From NCBI GenBank assembly GCA_012934845.2, contig WNNJ02000803.1:62001-126000 (forward strand): DNA of 64,000 bases, written 5' to 3'. This document shows positions 12,178 to 21,345 of this stretch, in pieces; the stretch's first letter is position 1; the number at the start of each line of letters is the position of its first letter. Both the position numbers and the translations under genes were made by a program. A model generated the notes under the pieces. That model saw only the letters and a list, made by a program, of their open reading frames with translations, ran no database searches and was not told the origin of the DNA. This DNA comes from Pomphorhynchus laevis (lineage: Eukaryota; Acanthocephala; Palaeacanthocephala; Echinorhynchida; Pomphorhynchidae).

Positions 12178-12262
12178 CTTTCTCATTTTTGTTTGTGGAC
12201 TTGTAAGCGTACAGCTTGTACGCATTTGCCACATTAAATAAATTTGTATTATTATTAATTGC

Positions 12263-12460
12263 AGTCCATCCGAAATACGAATTTCATTGGGCCACAATAT
12301 GGCTGCAAGTAGTTTTAATATTGGACCGCGTGTGTGAAACTCGAAATAAAGCTTGCTTAGTAAGCGAGATAGATTCACAGAGTCAAACGCCTTAAAATCA
12401 ATAAATATCGCATAATGCATGACTTTGCTGCGAAACGCTGTTTTACCCTTTAATAATACA
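12263..12460 (-). pseudogene. LINE-A, inverted middle RT piece between the CR1 arms
   Basis: On the minus strand this encodes the RT block containing motif A (YAIFIDFKAFDSV) and the following WPNEIRISDG, exactly the part missing between 7880 (FRPGKST...) and 17529 (GILQGDPLSP). It is thus a segment of the same LINE-A lying in reverse orientation between two inverted CR1 copies. The natural reading is that the segment was flipped by exchange between the CR1 arms. Confidence 0.75.
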
Positions 12461-12544
12461 AATTTAATAATAATACAAATTTATTTAATGTGGCAAATGC
12501 GTACAAGCTGTACGCTTACAAGTCCACAAACAAAAATGAGAAAG

Positions 12545-15454
12545 TCAAGCAGTTAAATTGTTCAGATGGGATCGGATTTGTCGTTTGAAGCACTGCAGGG
12601 AAGTTGATTGGCGTATATGAATGGGCAGATGATTCCACGATAGAGGAGCAGCCACCAGGAAGGAGCGGAGTCCAAAGGAGGTAGAGTAGTTTGGGACATG
12701 TAAAAGAAGGGAATTACAGGAACGCAAGGAACAGTAAACAGGACGGGAATTATCAAGAAAAGGAAGGTTGAGAAATGAAGGGGTATGAAAAGTTACAAGG
12801 CGGAAAGCAACGATAAGAAGACGAATTTGAACACGACAATAAATTGTAGGCAAATCGAGAGAAGCAAGATGGTAGGATGTGTGATCAAAACGACGAAGAC
12901 GGAGGAGAATTCGGACAGCTGCGTTGACGATGCGTTGTAGGGGAAGAAGAGTGGATTTAGGTGAGTTGGAAAATAGACTAAGACAATAATCGAGTCTAGA
13001 AAAATGAAGAGAAGATATGAGAGTCATACAAGAAAGGAAATCGATCAATCTACGAACTTGACGGAGGTTGCAGTGTATCAAGGTAGATGAGCATACTTTA
13101 TCTCTAACGAAAGGTTTAAGTGAAAGTCGGTTGTCAAAATGGAAGTCTAGGAAAACGAGATTATCAACGATCGGAAGAATTGTAGAATTTAATGATACGG
13201 AGGGAGGTTCGAAGCCGAGGCGTCGAGGTAGGATCCACATAATTTTGGATTTATCAGGATTCAGAGAAAGGCGAAGGGAAGAAAGATGATTGGAAATTGA
13301 GACAAGACAGTCGGAAGCAGAAACACTAAGATCGCGAATACGATAAACAGGTGCATGAGCATAGATGAGAATGTCATCAGCATATTGCATAACATGGAAG
13401 TTAAATTTATGAGAAATCGAAGACAAATCACCAAGAAGAAGAGAGAAAAGTATAGGGCCTAATACGGAGCCTTGCGGAACACCGGACGGAATGGACGAAG
13501 GATGGGAGAGAGAAGAGTTAGAATATACGCGAAATGTACGGTTTGATAGATATGAAGAAAACCATGATACAGTGGGTAAAGAGAAGCCATAATCATGACG
13601 AAGGCGATGGAGAAGAATCGAGTGATCGACGATGTCAAAAGCAGACGATAGATCAAGAGAAACTATGACACTACATAATTTATGATCGCGCGATATGAGT
13701 AAGTCGTTATAAACTTTAAGACATGCAATTTCGGTAGAGTAATTAGAGCGAAAAGCGGCTTGGAAGGGAGGAAATAAGTTAGAGGAATAGAGATATGTAT
13801 TAACTTGCTTAAGAACGAGACGCTCAAGGAGTTTAGAGAGGGTTGGGAGAAGTGAGATTGGACGGTACGAAGATGGTAGTGAAGAGTCGAGAGATTGCTT
13901 TTTGATGATAGGACGAACAGTGGCGCATTTCCAGATGGAAGGAAATGTACAGCTACGGATGGACGAGTTGAACAATGTGGTTAGGAAGGGTAAGATAAAA
14001 GTGCAGATATTTTTAAGTAAGTGAGTGGGAATTGGGTCAGAAGGAGAGGTTTTATTAGGTAATGACAGCAGAACCGAAGAAACTTCATCAGACGAAACGG
14101 GAAGAAGGTGGAATAGTTCTGGGAGGGAAGTATTTAAAGATAAGAGTGGGTACAAGGGGGCTATGGGTAGTAGGGAAAGTAAATTAGATAGCTTAGTTTG
14201 TAGATAAGAAGAAAATTCATCAGGATTTATATTACAAGGGGTAGATGATCGTGAAAGAATTGAGTTTAAGATTTTCCAATGAGATTTCGAGTTGGAAGAT
14301 GACTCGAGTTGATTTCGCCAAAAGAGAGTACGTTTAGTACGTATAAGAATGAGATGTGAACGGCGTTGAGAAAAGTAGGAATCACGAAGATTTGGAGGGA
14401 GTGAGTTGGGTGAACGTTTAAGAAAGCGTTTATACATACGAAAAGAGTGACGGAGTCGACGCTTAGAAAGACTACAGTCAGAATCGAACCAGGGAGCATG
14501 GCGCAAGCGCTGGGAACGTCGAAGTCGACTAGGTAGAAGGTTATTGAGGATCGACGTAAGTTCAGAATCAAACAGAATGCAGAGATCATCGGGAGAGAGA
14601 TAGTTAAGAGGAAGTGAAAAGAGTGAAGAATTGAGTAAGGCTGTGCAGAGAATAGGGATATCGAGAAGCTTCCAGGGTCGACTTGGTGTAGATAATGGTA
14701 AAGGCGGAGAAGGAGGATGGGGACGAGTAAGAGTAAGAGTGACAAGGAAATGATCGGACAAACCAGGATCAGTAATTGACAAGGAGGTATAGTCATTGAA
14801 GCAGTTAGGAACAGCAATGATGTCGAGAGCACCGCCGAGAATATGAGTTGGGCTTGTTGAAAGTAATTTATAGTTAAAATCAGAAAAAAGATTAGTTAAA
14901 GTGATAGAGTCAGAGTCAGACGGGCGATCAAGACGAATGTTAAAGTCACCGAGAACAAAAGAAGGAGTATAAGACAATGAACAGTGAGACATTAGATCTG
15001 CAAGGTCGTTAAAGAAGATACGTGATGGGGCAACTGAACCTGGACGGTATACAATCACAAGTTCCAGAGGGAAAGGCGTTGATAATCTGCATATGAGTAA
15101 TTCGAACGAGGTGTAACGGATGTTAACGTTGATTTTACGTAAAGACATTGGGTGACGAGCAATGGCAACAATACCGCCATGGTTAGACGCAGTAGATGTA
15201 TGAGATGTAATTTGACGAGCTGATTCAACTAGAGAACAACCAGAGCGACATAGACGACGAATAGCAAGATCGTTGGAGTCAGTGTGCCAGGATTCGGTAA
15301 TGCAGAGAATATCGATAGATAATTGATCGAAGATATCGAGAAGCATATCAGCTTTATGAAGAATGGAGCGAGTATTGAATAGACTAAGACGAAAAGTATG
15401 CTTAGGAGCGAGATCGACTAGCGAAGAAGACAAGGGGGAGAGATGGGACGCCAT
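12545..15454 (-). CDS. CR1/L2-like ORF2: APE endonuclease and reverse transcriptase (copy 2)
   Basis: Open for 969 codons and the same as the copy at 9268-12177, with the same EN (TESWH, GDFN, SDH) and RT (YADD) residues. All amino-acid differences I see fall in one window, about residues 769-818: six replacements (G to D, R to C, L to H, R to C, P to L, L to H) from about eight nucleotide differences in 150 bp (13010-13150). These lie in the region after the RT palm, so effect on activity is uncertain. The rest of the protein is identical as far as I can compare. Confidence 0.92.
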   Translation of the reverse strand: MASHLSPLSSSLVDLAPKHTFRLSLFNTRSILHKADMLLDIFDQLSIDILCITESWHTDSNDLAIRRLCRSGCSLVESARQITSHTSTASNHGGIVAIARHPMSLRKINVNIRYTSFELLICRLSTPFPLELVIVYRPGSVAPSRIFFNDLADLMSHCSLSYTPSFVLGDFNIRLDRPSDSDSITLTNLFSDFNYKLLSTSPTHILGGALDIIAVPNCFNDYTSLSITDPGLSDHFLVTLTLTRPHPPSPPLPLSTPSRPWKLLDIPILCTALLNSSLFSLPLNYLSPDDLCILFDSELTSILNNLLPSRLRRSQRLRHAPWFDSDCSLSKRRLRHSFRMYKRFLKRSPNSLPPNLRDSYFSQRRSHLILIRTKRTLFWRNQLESSSNSKSHWKILNSILSRSSTPCNINPDEFSSYLQTKLSNLLSLLPIAPLYPLLSLNTSLPELFHLLPVSSDEVSSVLLSLPNKTSPSDPIPTHLLKNICTFILPFLTTLFNSSIRSCTFPSIWKCATVRPIIKKQSLDSSLPSSYRPISLLPTLSKLLERLVLKQVNTYLYSSNLFPPFQAAFRSNYSTEIACLKVYNDLLISRDHKLCSVIVSLDLSSAFDIVDHSILLHRLRHDYGFSLPTVSWFSSYLSNRTFRVYSNSSLSHPSSIPSGVPQGSVLGPILFSLLLGDLSSISHKFNFHVMQYADDILIYAHAPVYRIRDLSVSASDCLVSISNHLSSLRLSLNPDKSKIMWILPRRLGFEPPSVSLNSTILPIVDNLVFLDFHFDNRLSLKPFVRDKVCSSTLIHCNLRQVRRLIDFLSCMTLISSLHFSRLDYCLSLFSNSPKSTLLPLQRIVNAAVRILLRLRRFDHTSYHLASLDLPTIYCRVQIRLLIVAFRLVTFHTPSFLNLPFLDNSRPVYCSLRSCNSLLLHVPNYSTSFGLRSFLVAAPLSWNHLPIHIRQSTSLQCFKRQIRSHLNNLTA

Positions 15455-16743
15455 CGAATTTTTGGCCTTGTGTGAAGAACGTGAAAATTTCCGTTGATTT
15501 TACGTATAGATAAGGATGACTCGCCGTTTGTTTCACGTCGATGTTTTTCAATGCGAGCTAAATTGAGCTGGGCAATATCAGAAGGGGAGCGGTCAGGAAA
15601 GATACGGCAAGTAGATGAAGTGGTAAGAAGTTTAAAACGTTGGGAGAGTACCGAAGAGGCATGTGAACTATGTCGGAAAACGATTTTTAAGAGTGGAGGA
15701 CTGAGATGATTTGATTTAGTGGATTTGTTTAAACGAATAAAGGATACAGGAGCGATATTATTGAAGAGTGATGGGTTATCATCAGGAAGAATGGTTGCTA
15801 GGATAGACCTGAAAGCAGATACATCATCATCGAGGCGAGATTGTGGAGAAGCAGATTCGGAAAGCTTTAAGTTTGATATGATTATACAGCGATCGCGCGA
15901 AGGAAAACGATTTCGTGGAAGTGGTGGACGGACAGAGCTGGTTGGAGTCGAGGTAGATGAGCAGATAGAAGTGGAAATGACAGGGGTGCTTGATAAAGAA
16001 TTAATATTGGTTGGAGCAAGTGTGACAGGAGCGGGGTGTTGAATCGGTTGATCAGAGATGTGACTGGATATGATTTTAAATGAAGGATGTAACTTATTGG
16101 GAAGTGTTACGTGGGAGGTAGAGTAAGGAGAATTAAAATAGGTTGGGGCATGAGTGACAGGAATGGAGTGTTGAATTAGTTGATCGGAAATGTTACTGGA
16201 AATGATTTTGATGGAAGGGTGTAAATTATTGAGAGGTGATACAGGGGGGGTCGAGTAAGGAGTTCGTGAGGAGAATAAAGAAGTTTGAGATTTATTTAGA
16301 TTGGGGGAGGAATAGGAAAGAGGAGGTACGAGATGAAAAGCTTTGCCGTTAGCATTGTTAGAATGAGAAAGATTAATGGAAGTTTGGTACGTAGTTGAAC
16401 GAGGAGTGTGTGAGAGAGTAGGTTCAATAATGGGATTATATGATGCGAAGTCAGGTGTTGATGCGAGGGAAACATCTAAAACAGCATTGGTCTGAGTGGT
16501 AGTGTGTGATACAGGAGTAGATGAGCAGGATAACTGTAGTAGTCGTACTGATGTACAAAAACCGCAAGTGAAATGTTTAAGTTTATACACTGAGTGGTCG
16601 GATATTTTAACACGAACAAGTGTCCATACATCGCAATCTTTGGAATCGCATCCAACTTCAAAGCTGGTATAACCATCATTGCATTTAGATGTGGAAGATT
16701 GTTGATCAGGAACAGGGATCTGAGATCGCGCTTTTTTAGGCAT
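15418..16743 (-). CDS. CR1/L2-like ORF1 protein, 441 aa
   Basis: Intact ORF1. N-terminal basic start (PKKARSQ), then a Cys/Trp/His cluster at residues 32-63 (C-x4-C-x2-W, H-x2-C-x2-C) that resembles the PHD-like fingers described in some CR1/L2 ORF1 proteins. A long Ser/Thr/Pro-rich segment (about 75-270) and a basic C-terminal part with IISNLKLSES and KSNHLSPPLLKIVF follow. Expected role is RNA binding in the retrotransposition RNP. Its last 37 nt overlap the ORF2 start. It preserves the seven-base homopolymer that is eight in copy 1. Confidence 0.85.
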   Translation of the reverse strand: MPKKARSQIPVPDQQSSTSKCNDGYTSFEVGCDSKDCDVWTLVRVKISDHSVYKLKHFTCGFCTSVRLLQLSCSSTPVSHTTTQTNAVLDVSLASTPDFASYNPIIEPTLSHTPRSTTYQTSINLSHSNNANGKAFHLVPPLSYSSPNLNKSQTSLFSSRTPYSTPPVSPLNNLHPSIKIISSNISDQLIQHSIPVTHAPTYFNSPYSTSHVTLPNKLHPSFKIISSHISDQPIQHPAPVTLAPTNINSLSSTPVISTSICSSTSTPTSSVRPPLPRNRFPSRDRCIIISNLKLSESASPQSRLDDDVSAFRSILATILPDDNPSLFNNIAPVSFIRLNKSTKSNHLSPPLLKIVFRHSSHASSVLSQRFKLLTTSSTCRIFPDRSPSDIAQLNLARIEKHRRETNGESSLSIRKINGNFHVLHTRPKIRWRPISPPCLLR

Positions 16744-16789
16744 GACCTTTTATCGATAGATTGAGCTCAATCCGCGAGCGTAGCGAGCG

Positions 16790-16890
16790 GAACTGACAGG
16801 AATAATCTGGAACTGACAGGAATAATCTGGAACTGACAGGAATAATCTGGAACTGACAGGAATAATCTGGAACTGACAGGAATAATCTGA
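16790..16890 (-). repeat. 20-bp monomer array 1 at CR1 copy 2 5' end
   Basis: About five head-to-tail units of AACTGACAGGAATAATCTGG (plus-strand reading). It sits immediately upstream of the CR1 leader, so it may act as a promoter-like monomer array. Confidence 0.9.
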
Positions 16891-17049
16891 CAGGAAGTTT
16901 GGTACGTAGTTGAACGAGGAGTGTGTGAGAGAGTAGGTTCAATAATGGGATTGTATGATGCGAAGTCAGGTGTTGATGCGAGGGAAACATCTAAAACAGC
17001 ATTGGTCTGAGTGGTAGTGTGTGATACAGGAGTAGATGAGCAGGATAAC
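16891..17049 (-). repeat. Duplicated ORF1 segment, block 1
   Basis: About 158 bp copied from ORF1 (source about 16379-16535; differs by about one base, TTGTATGATG versus TTATATGATG). It lies between monomer arrays in the same orientation as the source. The junction to the next array is a 12-bp snap-back palindrome. Confidence 0.88.
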
Positions 17050-17061
17050 TGCTCATCTACT
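17031..17061. repeat. Snap-back palindrome at block 1/array 2 junction
   Basis: Arms 17031-17042 (AGTAGATGAGCA) and 17050-17061 are exact reverse complements, 7-nt loop. Only the left arm belongs to the ORF1-derived block, so the right arm was made by copying back from it. Confidence 0.88.
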
Positions 17062-17181
17062 GACAGGAATAATCTGGAACTGACAGGAATAATCTGGAAC
17101 TGACAGGAATAATCTGGAACTGACAGGAATAATCTGGAACTGACAGGAATAATCTGGAACTGACAGGAATAATCTGACAGG
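17062..17181 (-). repeat. 20-bp monomer array 2
   Basis: About six units of the AACTGACAGGAATAATCTGG monomer between the two ORF1-derived blocks. Confidence 0.9.
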
Positions 17182-17342
17182 AAGTTTGGTACGTAGTTGA
17201 ACGAGGAGTGTGTGAGAGAGTAGGTTCAATAATGGGATTATATGATGCGAAGTCAGGTGTTGATGCGAGGGAAACATCTAAAACAGCATTGGTCTGAGTG
17301 GTAGTGTGTGATACAGGAGTAGATGAGTAGATGAGCAGGATA
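17182..17342 (-). repeat. Duplicated ORF1 segment, block 2
   Basis: Second copy of the same ORF1 segment (source about 16379-16535), with a duplicated AGTAGATG near its end. It runs into a 21-nt foreign insert. Confidence 0.88.
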
Positions 17343-17359
17343 AGTCCCGAGCTATAAAA
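17339..17359. repeat. 21-nt templated insert copied from LINE-A
   Basis: The 21 nt at 17339-17359 (GATAAGTCCCGAGCTATAAA plus A) are identical to 17763-17783 inside the LINE-A RT, about 420 bp away. They bridge ORF1 block 2 to monomer array 3. Confidence 0.85.
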
Positions 17360-17494
17360 GAATAATCTGGAACTGACAGGAATAATCTGGAACTGACAGG
17401 AATAATCTGGAACTGACAGGAATAATCTGGAACTGACAGGAATAATCTGGAACTGACAGGAATAATCTCGAACTGACAGGAATAATCTGGAATG
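17360..17494 (-). repeat. 20-bp monomer array 3
   Basis: About six to seven monomer units, one with a G to C change (AATCTCG), ending at GGAATGTGTATTTAAGCTGTTAAAA, the mirror of the flank next to copy 1. Confidence 0.9.
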
Positions 17495-17519
17495 TGTATT
17501 TAAGCTGTTAAAATTTTTT

Positions 17520-17826
17520 TTTCTGAAATTGTCACAACACTTGATCCCAAATCGAGGGATTTTACAAGGGGATCCTTTAAGTCCGCTGCTTTTCACGCTA
17601 TTCGTTAGTGATCTTCCATCCTTTGTCTGTCAAAGCGGTAGATCCAGCTGCAAAATGTATGCAGATTATTTAGTCATACTTTCTCATGATATTGATTCAG
17701 CAGCAATGTCAGTAAATCGTCTAGATACCTACTGCACACAAAATTTTATAGTTGTAAATCTAGATAAGTCCCGAGCTATAAAATTAAGGAAGGGTGACCG
17801 TCTACGCGGTGATGACTCATTAAAAA
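17520..17826 (+). pseudogene. LINE-A, 3' RT piece (motifs B and C)
   Basis: Continues the RT interrupted at 7880. GILQGDPLSPLLF (motif B) at about 17550-17590 is followed by the motif C region, where the usual YADD reads YADY (about 17658), then the NLDKSRAIK block at about 17757-17785. The last D of the catalytic pair is thus changed, and the reading is cut at about 17826 by a CR1 subfamily-2 tail. Non-functional fragment. Confidence 0.75.
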
Positions 17827-17895
17827 AGGGATTTATTTTAACGTGGCAAATGCGTTCCAGCGCACGCTTACATGACCACAGCAAAACAAAACTGT
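17827..17895 (-). mobile_element. CR1 subfamily-2 3' tail fragment
   Basis: GGATTTATTTTAACGTGGCA and the following CAGCGCACGCTTACATGACC match 62414-62488, the 3' end of the subfamily-2 element on the minus strand. Only the tail is present. Confidence 0.75.
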
Positions 17896-18117
17896 GAATC
17901 GTCTTTGGAATCGTCGTCCAGTTGATGTCGTTGCGGTGCATACAATCAATGAATTTAAATCCAATATAAAGAACTTGATTCGAAATGAGAACGAGTGGTG
18001 GTTGCTGCAGTACCCATGGTTCTGATATATATATACTGAACGATTTTTTTGATTTTTTTCTTGTATTTATTTGTTTTTTTATGTGAGCGGTCAAAACAGT
18101 CTTATGGCTATGACCTG
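17896..18117 (+). pseudogene. C-terminal end of another CR1-group LINE RT plus 3' UTR
   Basis: Plus-strand reading gives NRLWNRRPVDVVAVHTINEF followed by KSNIKNLI and a stop at about 18025. This is the LWN-LP-x-FK C-terminal signature of CR1/Rex1-type RTs. A T-rich 3' UTR follows (18026-18117). Only about 45 codons survive. Too short for the usual ORF cut-off. Confidence 0.6.
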
Positions 18118-18362
18118 TATTAATTTTTTTTAATAATGAACAATTTATTAAAAATAAACATATTAACTTAGGTTCCCGCAAATGGGCCTCAAATTGAAAT
18201 TTACGATCCCAGACTGGGCAATATAATACAAAAAAGTAATAATAATAATATTATTAATTTTTTTTAATAATGAACAATTTATTAAAAATAAACATATTAA
18301 CTTAGGTTCCCGCAAATGGGCCTCAAATTGAAATTTACGATCCCAGACTAGGCAATATACAA
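18118..18362 (-). repeat. Tandemly duplicated 3' UTR of element E1 with conserved tail motif
   Basis: The tail GGTTCCCGCAAATGGGCC (plus-strand reading) occurs at 18171-18188 and 18305-18322, part of a roughly 134-bp tandem duplication. In E1 orientation this is GGCCCATTTGCGGGAACC, the 3' motif shared with E2, E3, E4 and E8. Confidence 0.85.
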
Positions 18363-18374
18363 AAAAGTTTCTCA

Positions 18375-21345
18375 ATGTGAAACAGTAGTTAACTCTGCCA
18401 TCCGATTAGTCGCAGAGATCGTTCTTTGTGCTCTAAAGCATAATCGCCTTCGTATGTCAGAAATGCAGTTTGCGTACGATTGTTTGCTTTTGATAGCAAT
18501 ATATCGTGCAGCTTTCCTTAATAAGAGATCCAATTCTCTCCCAATTCCAGCAGCAGTCGAAACAATGGCTGGTATGAAAATCCCATCCTCCACCAGTGAA
18601 ACACGCTCGTCATATTTAGCCATCTTGCGATTTGAATGATAGTCGAATGTGGAACTGACAGTTTGGTGAGCATAGGATGGAGCTAAATGGTTAAAAACGC
18701 GAATGTCGACATGTGGAACTGACAGTTTGGTGAGCATAGGATGGAGCTAAATGGTTAAAAACGCGAATGTCGACATTAGACCGCTCCATCCTACCCTCTG
18801 AAAAATTCATACACATAATGTCCATTCTCGCAGATCTATCCCTCGTTGTGGTGCTAGATACAAACACTATACCCTCATCTACTGGTCGTAATTCCACTTC
18901 CTGATCCATGCGATCATGCGCCTCACTTAGTATCGAGCCGATCGTGTCGCGTATGGCGTTGTGTTCTGAACATCGACAAATTCCCTTACTTTTAATTGGT
19001 ATATTGTATCTTATCGCAAGTGCATCCAAAAACTGTTGCTTTTGTAAATAGAATCCAGACGGTTTCGAAGGAATAGATGTCAACCAAATTGAGGCATTCT
19101 TCTGTGCAGCATGCTGTATACTTCGAGCCATTTCTTCACTTGCATTTTCCAAAATTTGTTTCTTAAGTTGCTCGTATATATTCCGATAACCATCACAAAG
19201 ATCCTTTAGTATTTCCCCAATTTCAGAACTGTTACTATTAATAACGTTTGCATTCGCTATTAGGTGTGATTGTTTAAAAACCTCTTCTGCGTTGGCTGAT
19301 GGATATATTATGCCTAAACCTCCATCTCTGGCGGGTAGTTTAATAATATCTCGAAGCTCTAACGTTAACACTCCCAATCCCATAATGCTCGGTATCAACT
19401 TCAGGAAAATATCATCAGCTAAGCCTCTGAACCATGATGAACTTACTTTTGTAGTGCGCACCAGATGTGTCCATTGAAACTGAATCGTTCGTGTTAGCAA
19501 TATATAAGCAGCATATGGATCCAAGTCTGCTAAATCACAAAGATGCTGTATCTGTACTCTCCAGGAGTTAATTGAACTCATGACTTGACACTCACGATAT
19601 GCATTACATCCGATAAATCCTCCCAAGACCTTGATACCATTTTTAACCACTTTGACTCCTTCTTGCATAAGATATTTGGCTTCATTTGTCATAGTTTCGT
19701 TCTTGTTTAAAAAACAGCATTTTGAAGCATTTATGTGAAATCCGAAGCTTTTACCAATCACTTTTAATAGATCCCATACTTGAGACAACTCATGCGCACG
19801 GCCAATAAAAGTTGCATAATCTGCGTACCAAAGTTGGGTGATACCATGTATTTTTTGTTTAATCTCTTCAATTTTCGGTAAAGACGCCGCTGCAAATGCA
19901 GCCATAGCCAAGGGGTCTCCTTGTGTTACCCCTTCTTCAGATAGAATTGTCTCCTCAGCAACAATTAGCAGTGATGGCTTCGAGTAAGTATTGATCAAGA
20001 GTGTCGTCATGGCAGGACAAATCGCGTTTATGTTTTTGAGCAACAAATCCCGATTGATACAATTGAAAGCGTTGTTGGCATCTACAATCAATATGCAATA
20101 TTCACTGTTACTTTCAAGTATATCTCTTGCATTATGAATAATAGTATCGGTCCCACATTTCTGACCAGCACACATTTGTACTGCCCCAGCTACCTCCATC
20201 AATGTTGGTTTAATATATTTTAGCTGTGCCCTGGCTACTATGCGTCTCATAACTTCCCCTATACCGATAGGGCGTATTCCAGGAGATTTGTCAAGAGGAA
20301 CCAACCGACATGCTAGATATGCTTCCAATCTGTTAGGATTTAATCTTTCGGTTGCAATTTTTATTGCAAACATTGCGAGCACATTCGCCAATCTGTATGA
20401 TTCTTGACCAAAACCTGTTAGTAGATATCTCCACATTTGCGCGTCCATACCGGATGGTCCTGCACTTCCATTTGATTTTTTAGCCGCTTTTATAATATCT
20501 TCTGGACTTAAATTCATGTAAATTACTTGATGATGTTGGATTACATGTTTCAGAGGTGTCAATAAAATATACTCTCCATCTGCATCCGTTGCTCGAGGAT
20601 GTAATTCTTGAAGACGTGTGAGCACTGTTTTGCCGTCCAAAAAACTATCAATCTCATGTATCCCGGATTTTTGTCCGCCTGATTTTAAAAGCCGAGCTGC
20701 TTCTCCAATTTTACTGTATTGCACCAATTTCTGAATGTCCATTAAAAATCCTTTTTGATGGTTTTTCTTACGATTCATTGATCTATGCTTTTGAAGAAAT
20801 CGAGCTTCAGAAATTAGTTGGTCATACTTTTTTTCATTCCGTATTATTATACGTCGTTCTAAGGTTTTCCGACGATCACTAATTCGTCGCGAAGGAATCT
20901 GCTGCAAAATCAGCTGGCAATATACCGAAGAGAGGTGTAAGATGGAATCACATTCTTTAGAATTTTCGTTAAACGATTTGATGTGTGAAGTTAAGGTTGC
21001 AATAAAATCTTTAGTAGCGTTACATCTAGGCAGAGTCATCAAGTTTGGAACCCAGTGAATAATTTCATAGAATGTTTCCATATACCAAGGTAAACGACGT
21101 ATCGCATCCCGAGCAGTATGACCTGTCTGGTTCTCAACATTGTCACTAACTGCGTGAACGTGATTTTCACTATCATGCACATTTATTATCGATTTTACTT
21201 GAATGTGCTGATGATTACTACAGTTTAGTGCTGCGCAATTTGAGCAAGGAACTTTACTCTTGGCACATTTGCACTTTTTGCACTTGGCCGCTTGCCCGTT
21301 GCAAGTACAACATCTTACAGTGTTGATTGGACGTCCTTTCGTCAT
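18375..21345 (-). pseudogene. E1: CXC-RT-RLE LINE, near intact, one 64-bp duplication
   Basis: On the minus strand a reading frame runs 884 codons from ATG 21345. It opens with a CXC-like Cys cluster (RCCTCNGQAAKCKKCKCAKS then CSNC...C), then a linker and an RT with GIRPIGIGEVMRR, DANNAFNCINR (motif A), GVTQGDPLAM (motif B) and motif C reading YADYA rather than YADDx. Next come a Cys-His knuckle (CRCSEHNAIRD region, where the usual HALSC part appears lost) and the nuclease-like ARMDI/VDIRVFN block. At 18647-18774 a perfect 64-bp tandem duplication shifts the frame before the last 90 residues, which stay open to 18375. The Asp to Tyr change in the catalytic box suggests an inactive enzyme. Confidence 0.85.
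18647..18774. repeat. Perfect 64-bp tandem duplication in E1
   Basis: 18647-18710 and 18711-18774 are identical. 64 is not a multiple of three, so it shifts the E1 frame. Identity of the two units implies a very recent event (or an assembly artefact). Confidence 0.92.

Larger units (their letters stand above)
7881..12262 (+). mobile_element. CR1/L2-like LINE, copy 1 (+), essentially full length
   Basis: Two-ORF LINE inserted inside LINE-A. It starts with two 20-bp monomers (TTCCAGATTATTCCTGTCAG) at about 7892-7930 and a 5' leader. ORF1 starts at 7978 and ORF2 runs 9268-12177. The 3' UTR carries GTACGCATTTGCCACATTAAATAAA and ends in a short (ATT)n run, as CR1/L2 elements do instead of a long poly(A). 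It is almost identical to the inverted copy at 12461-17494, so insertion or duplication is recent. Confidence 0.9.
12461..17494 (-). mobile_element. CR1/L2-like LINE, copy 2 (-), full length with expanded 5' end
   Basis: Inverted twin of the element at 7881-12262. On the minus strand it reads 20-bp monomer arrays with two embedded copies of an ORF1 segment (17494-16790), ORF1 (16743-15418), ORF2 (15454-12545), 3' UTR and an (ATT)n-type end at about 12463-12480. Both ORFs are open. The arms form an inverted repeat of about 4.3 kb with a spacer of about 200 bp. Sequence next to the outer 5' ends (AACAGCTTAAAYACACATTCC) is shared by both copies. It is either the true 5' end of the element or host flank included in an inverted duplication. 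Confidence 0.9.

Noticed and set aside
16790-17494. CRISPR-like array of 20-bp repeats
   Set aside because: Units are directly adjacent with no unique spacers, and the interspersed blocks are copies of CR1 ORF1. It is a monomer array at a LINE 5' end.
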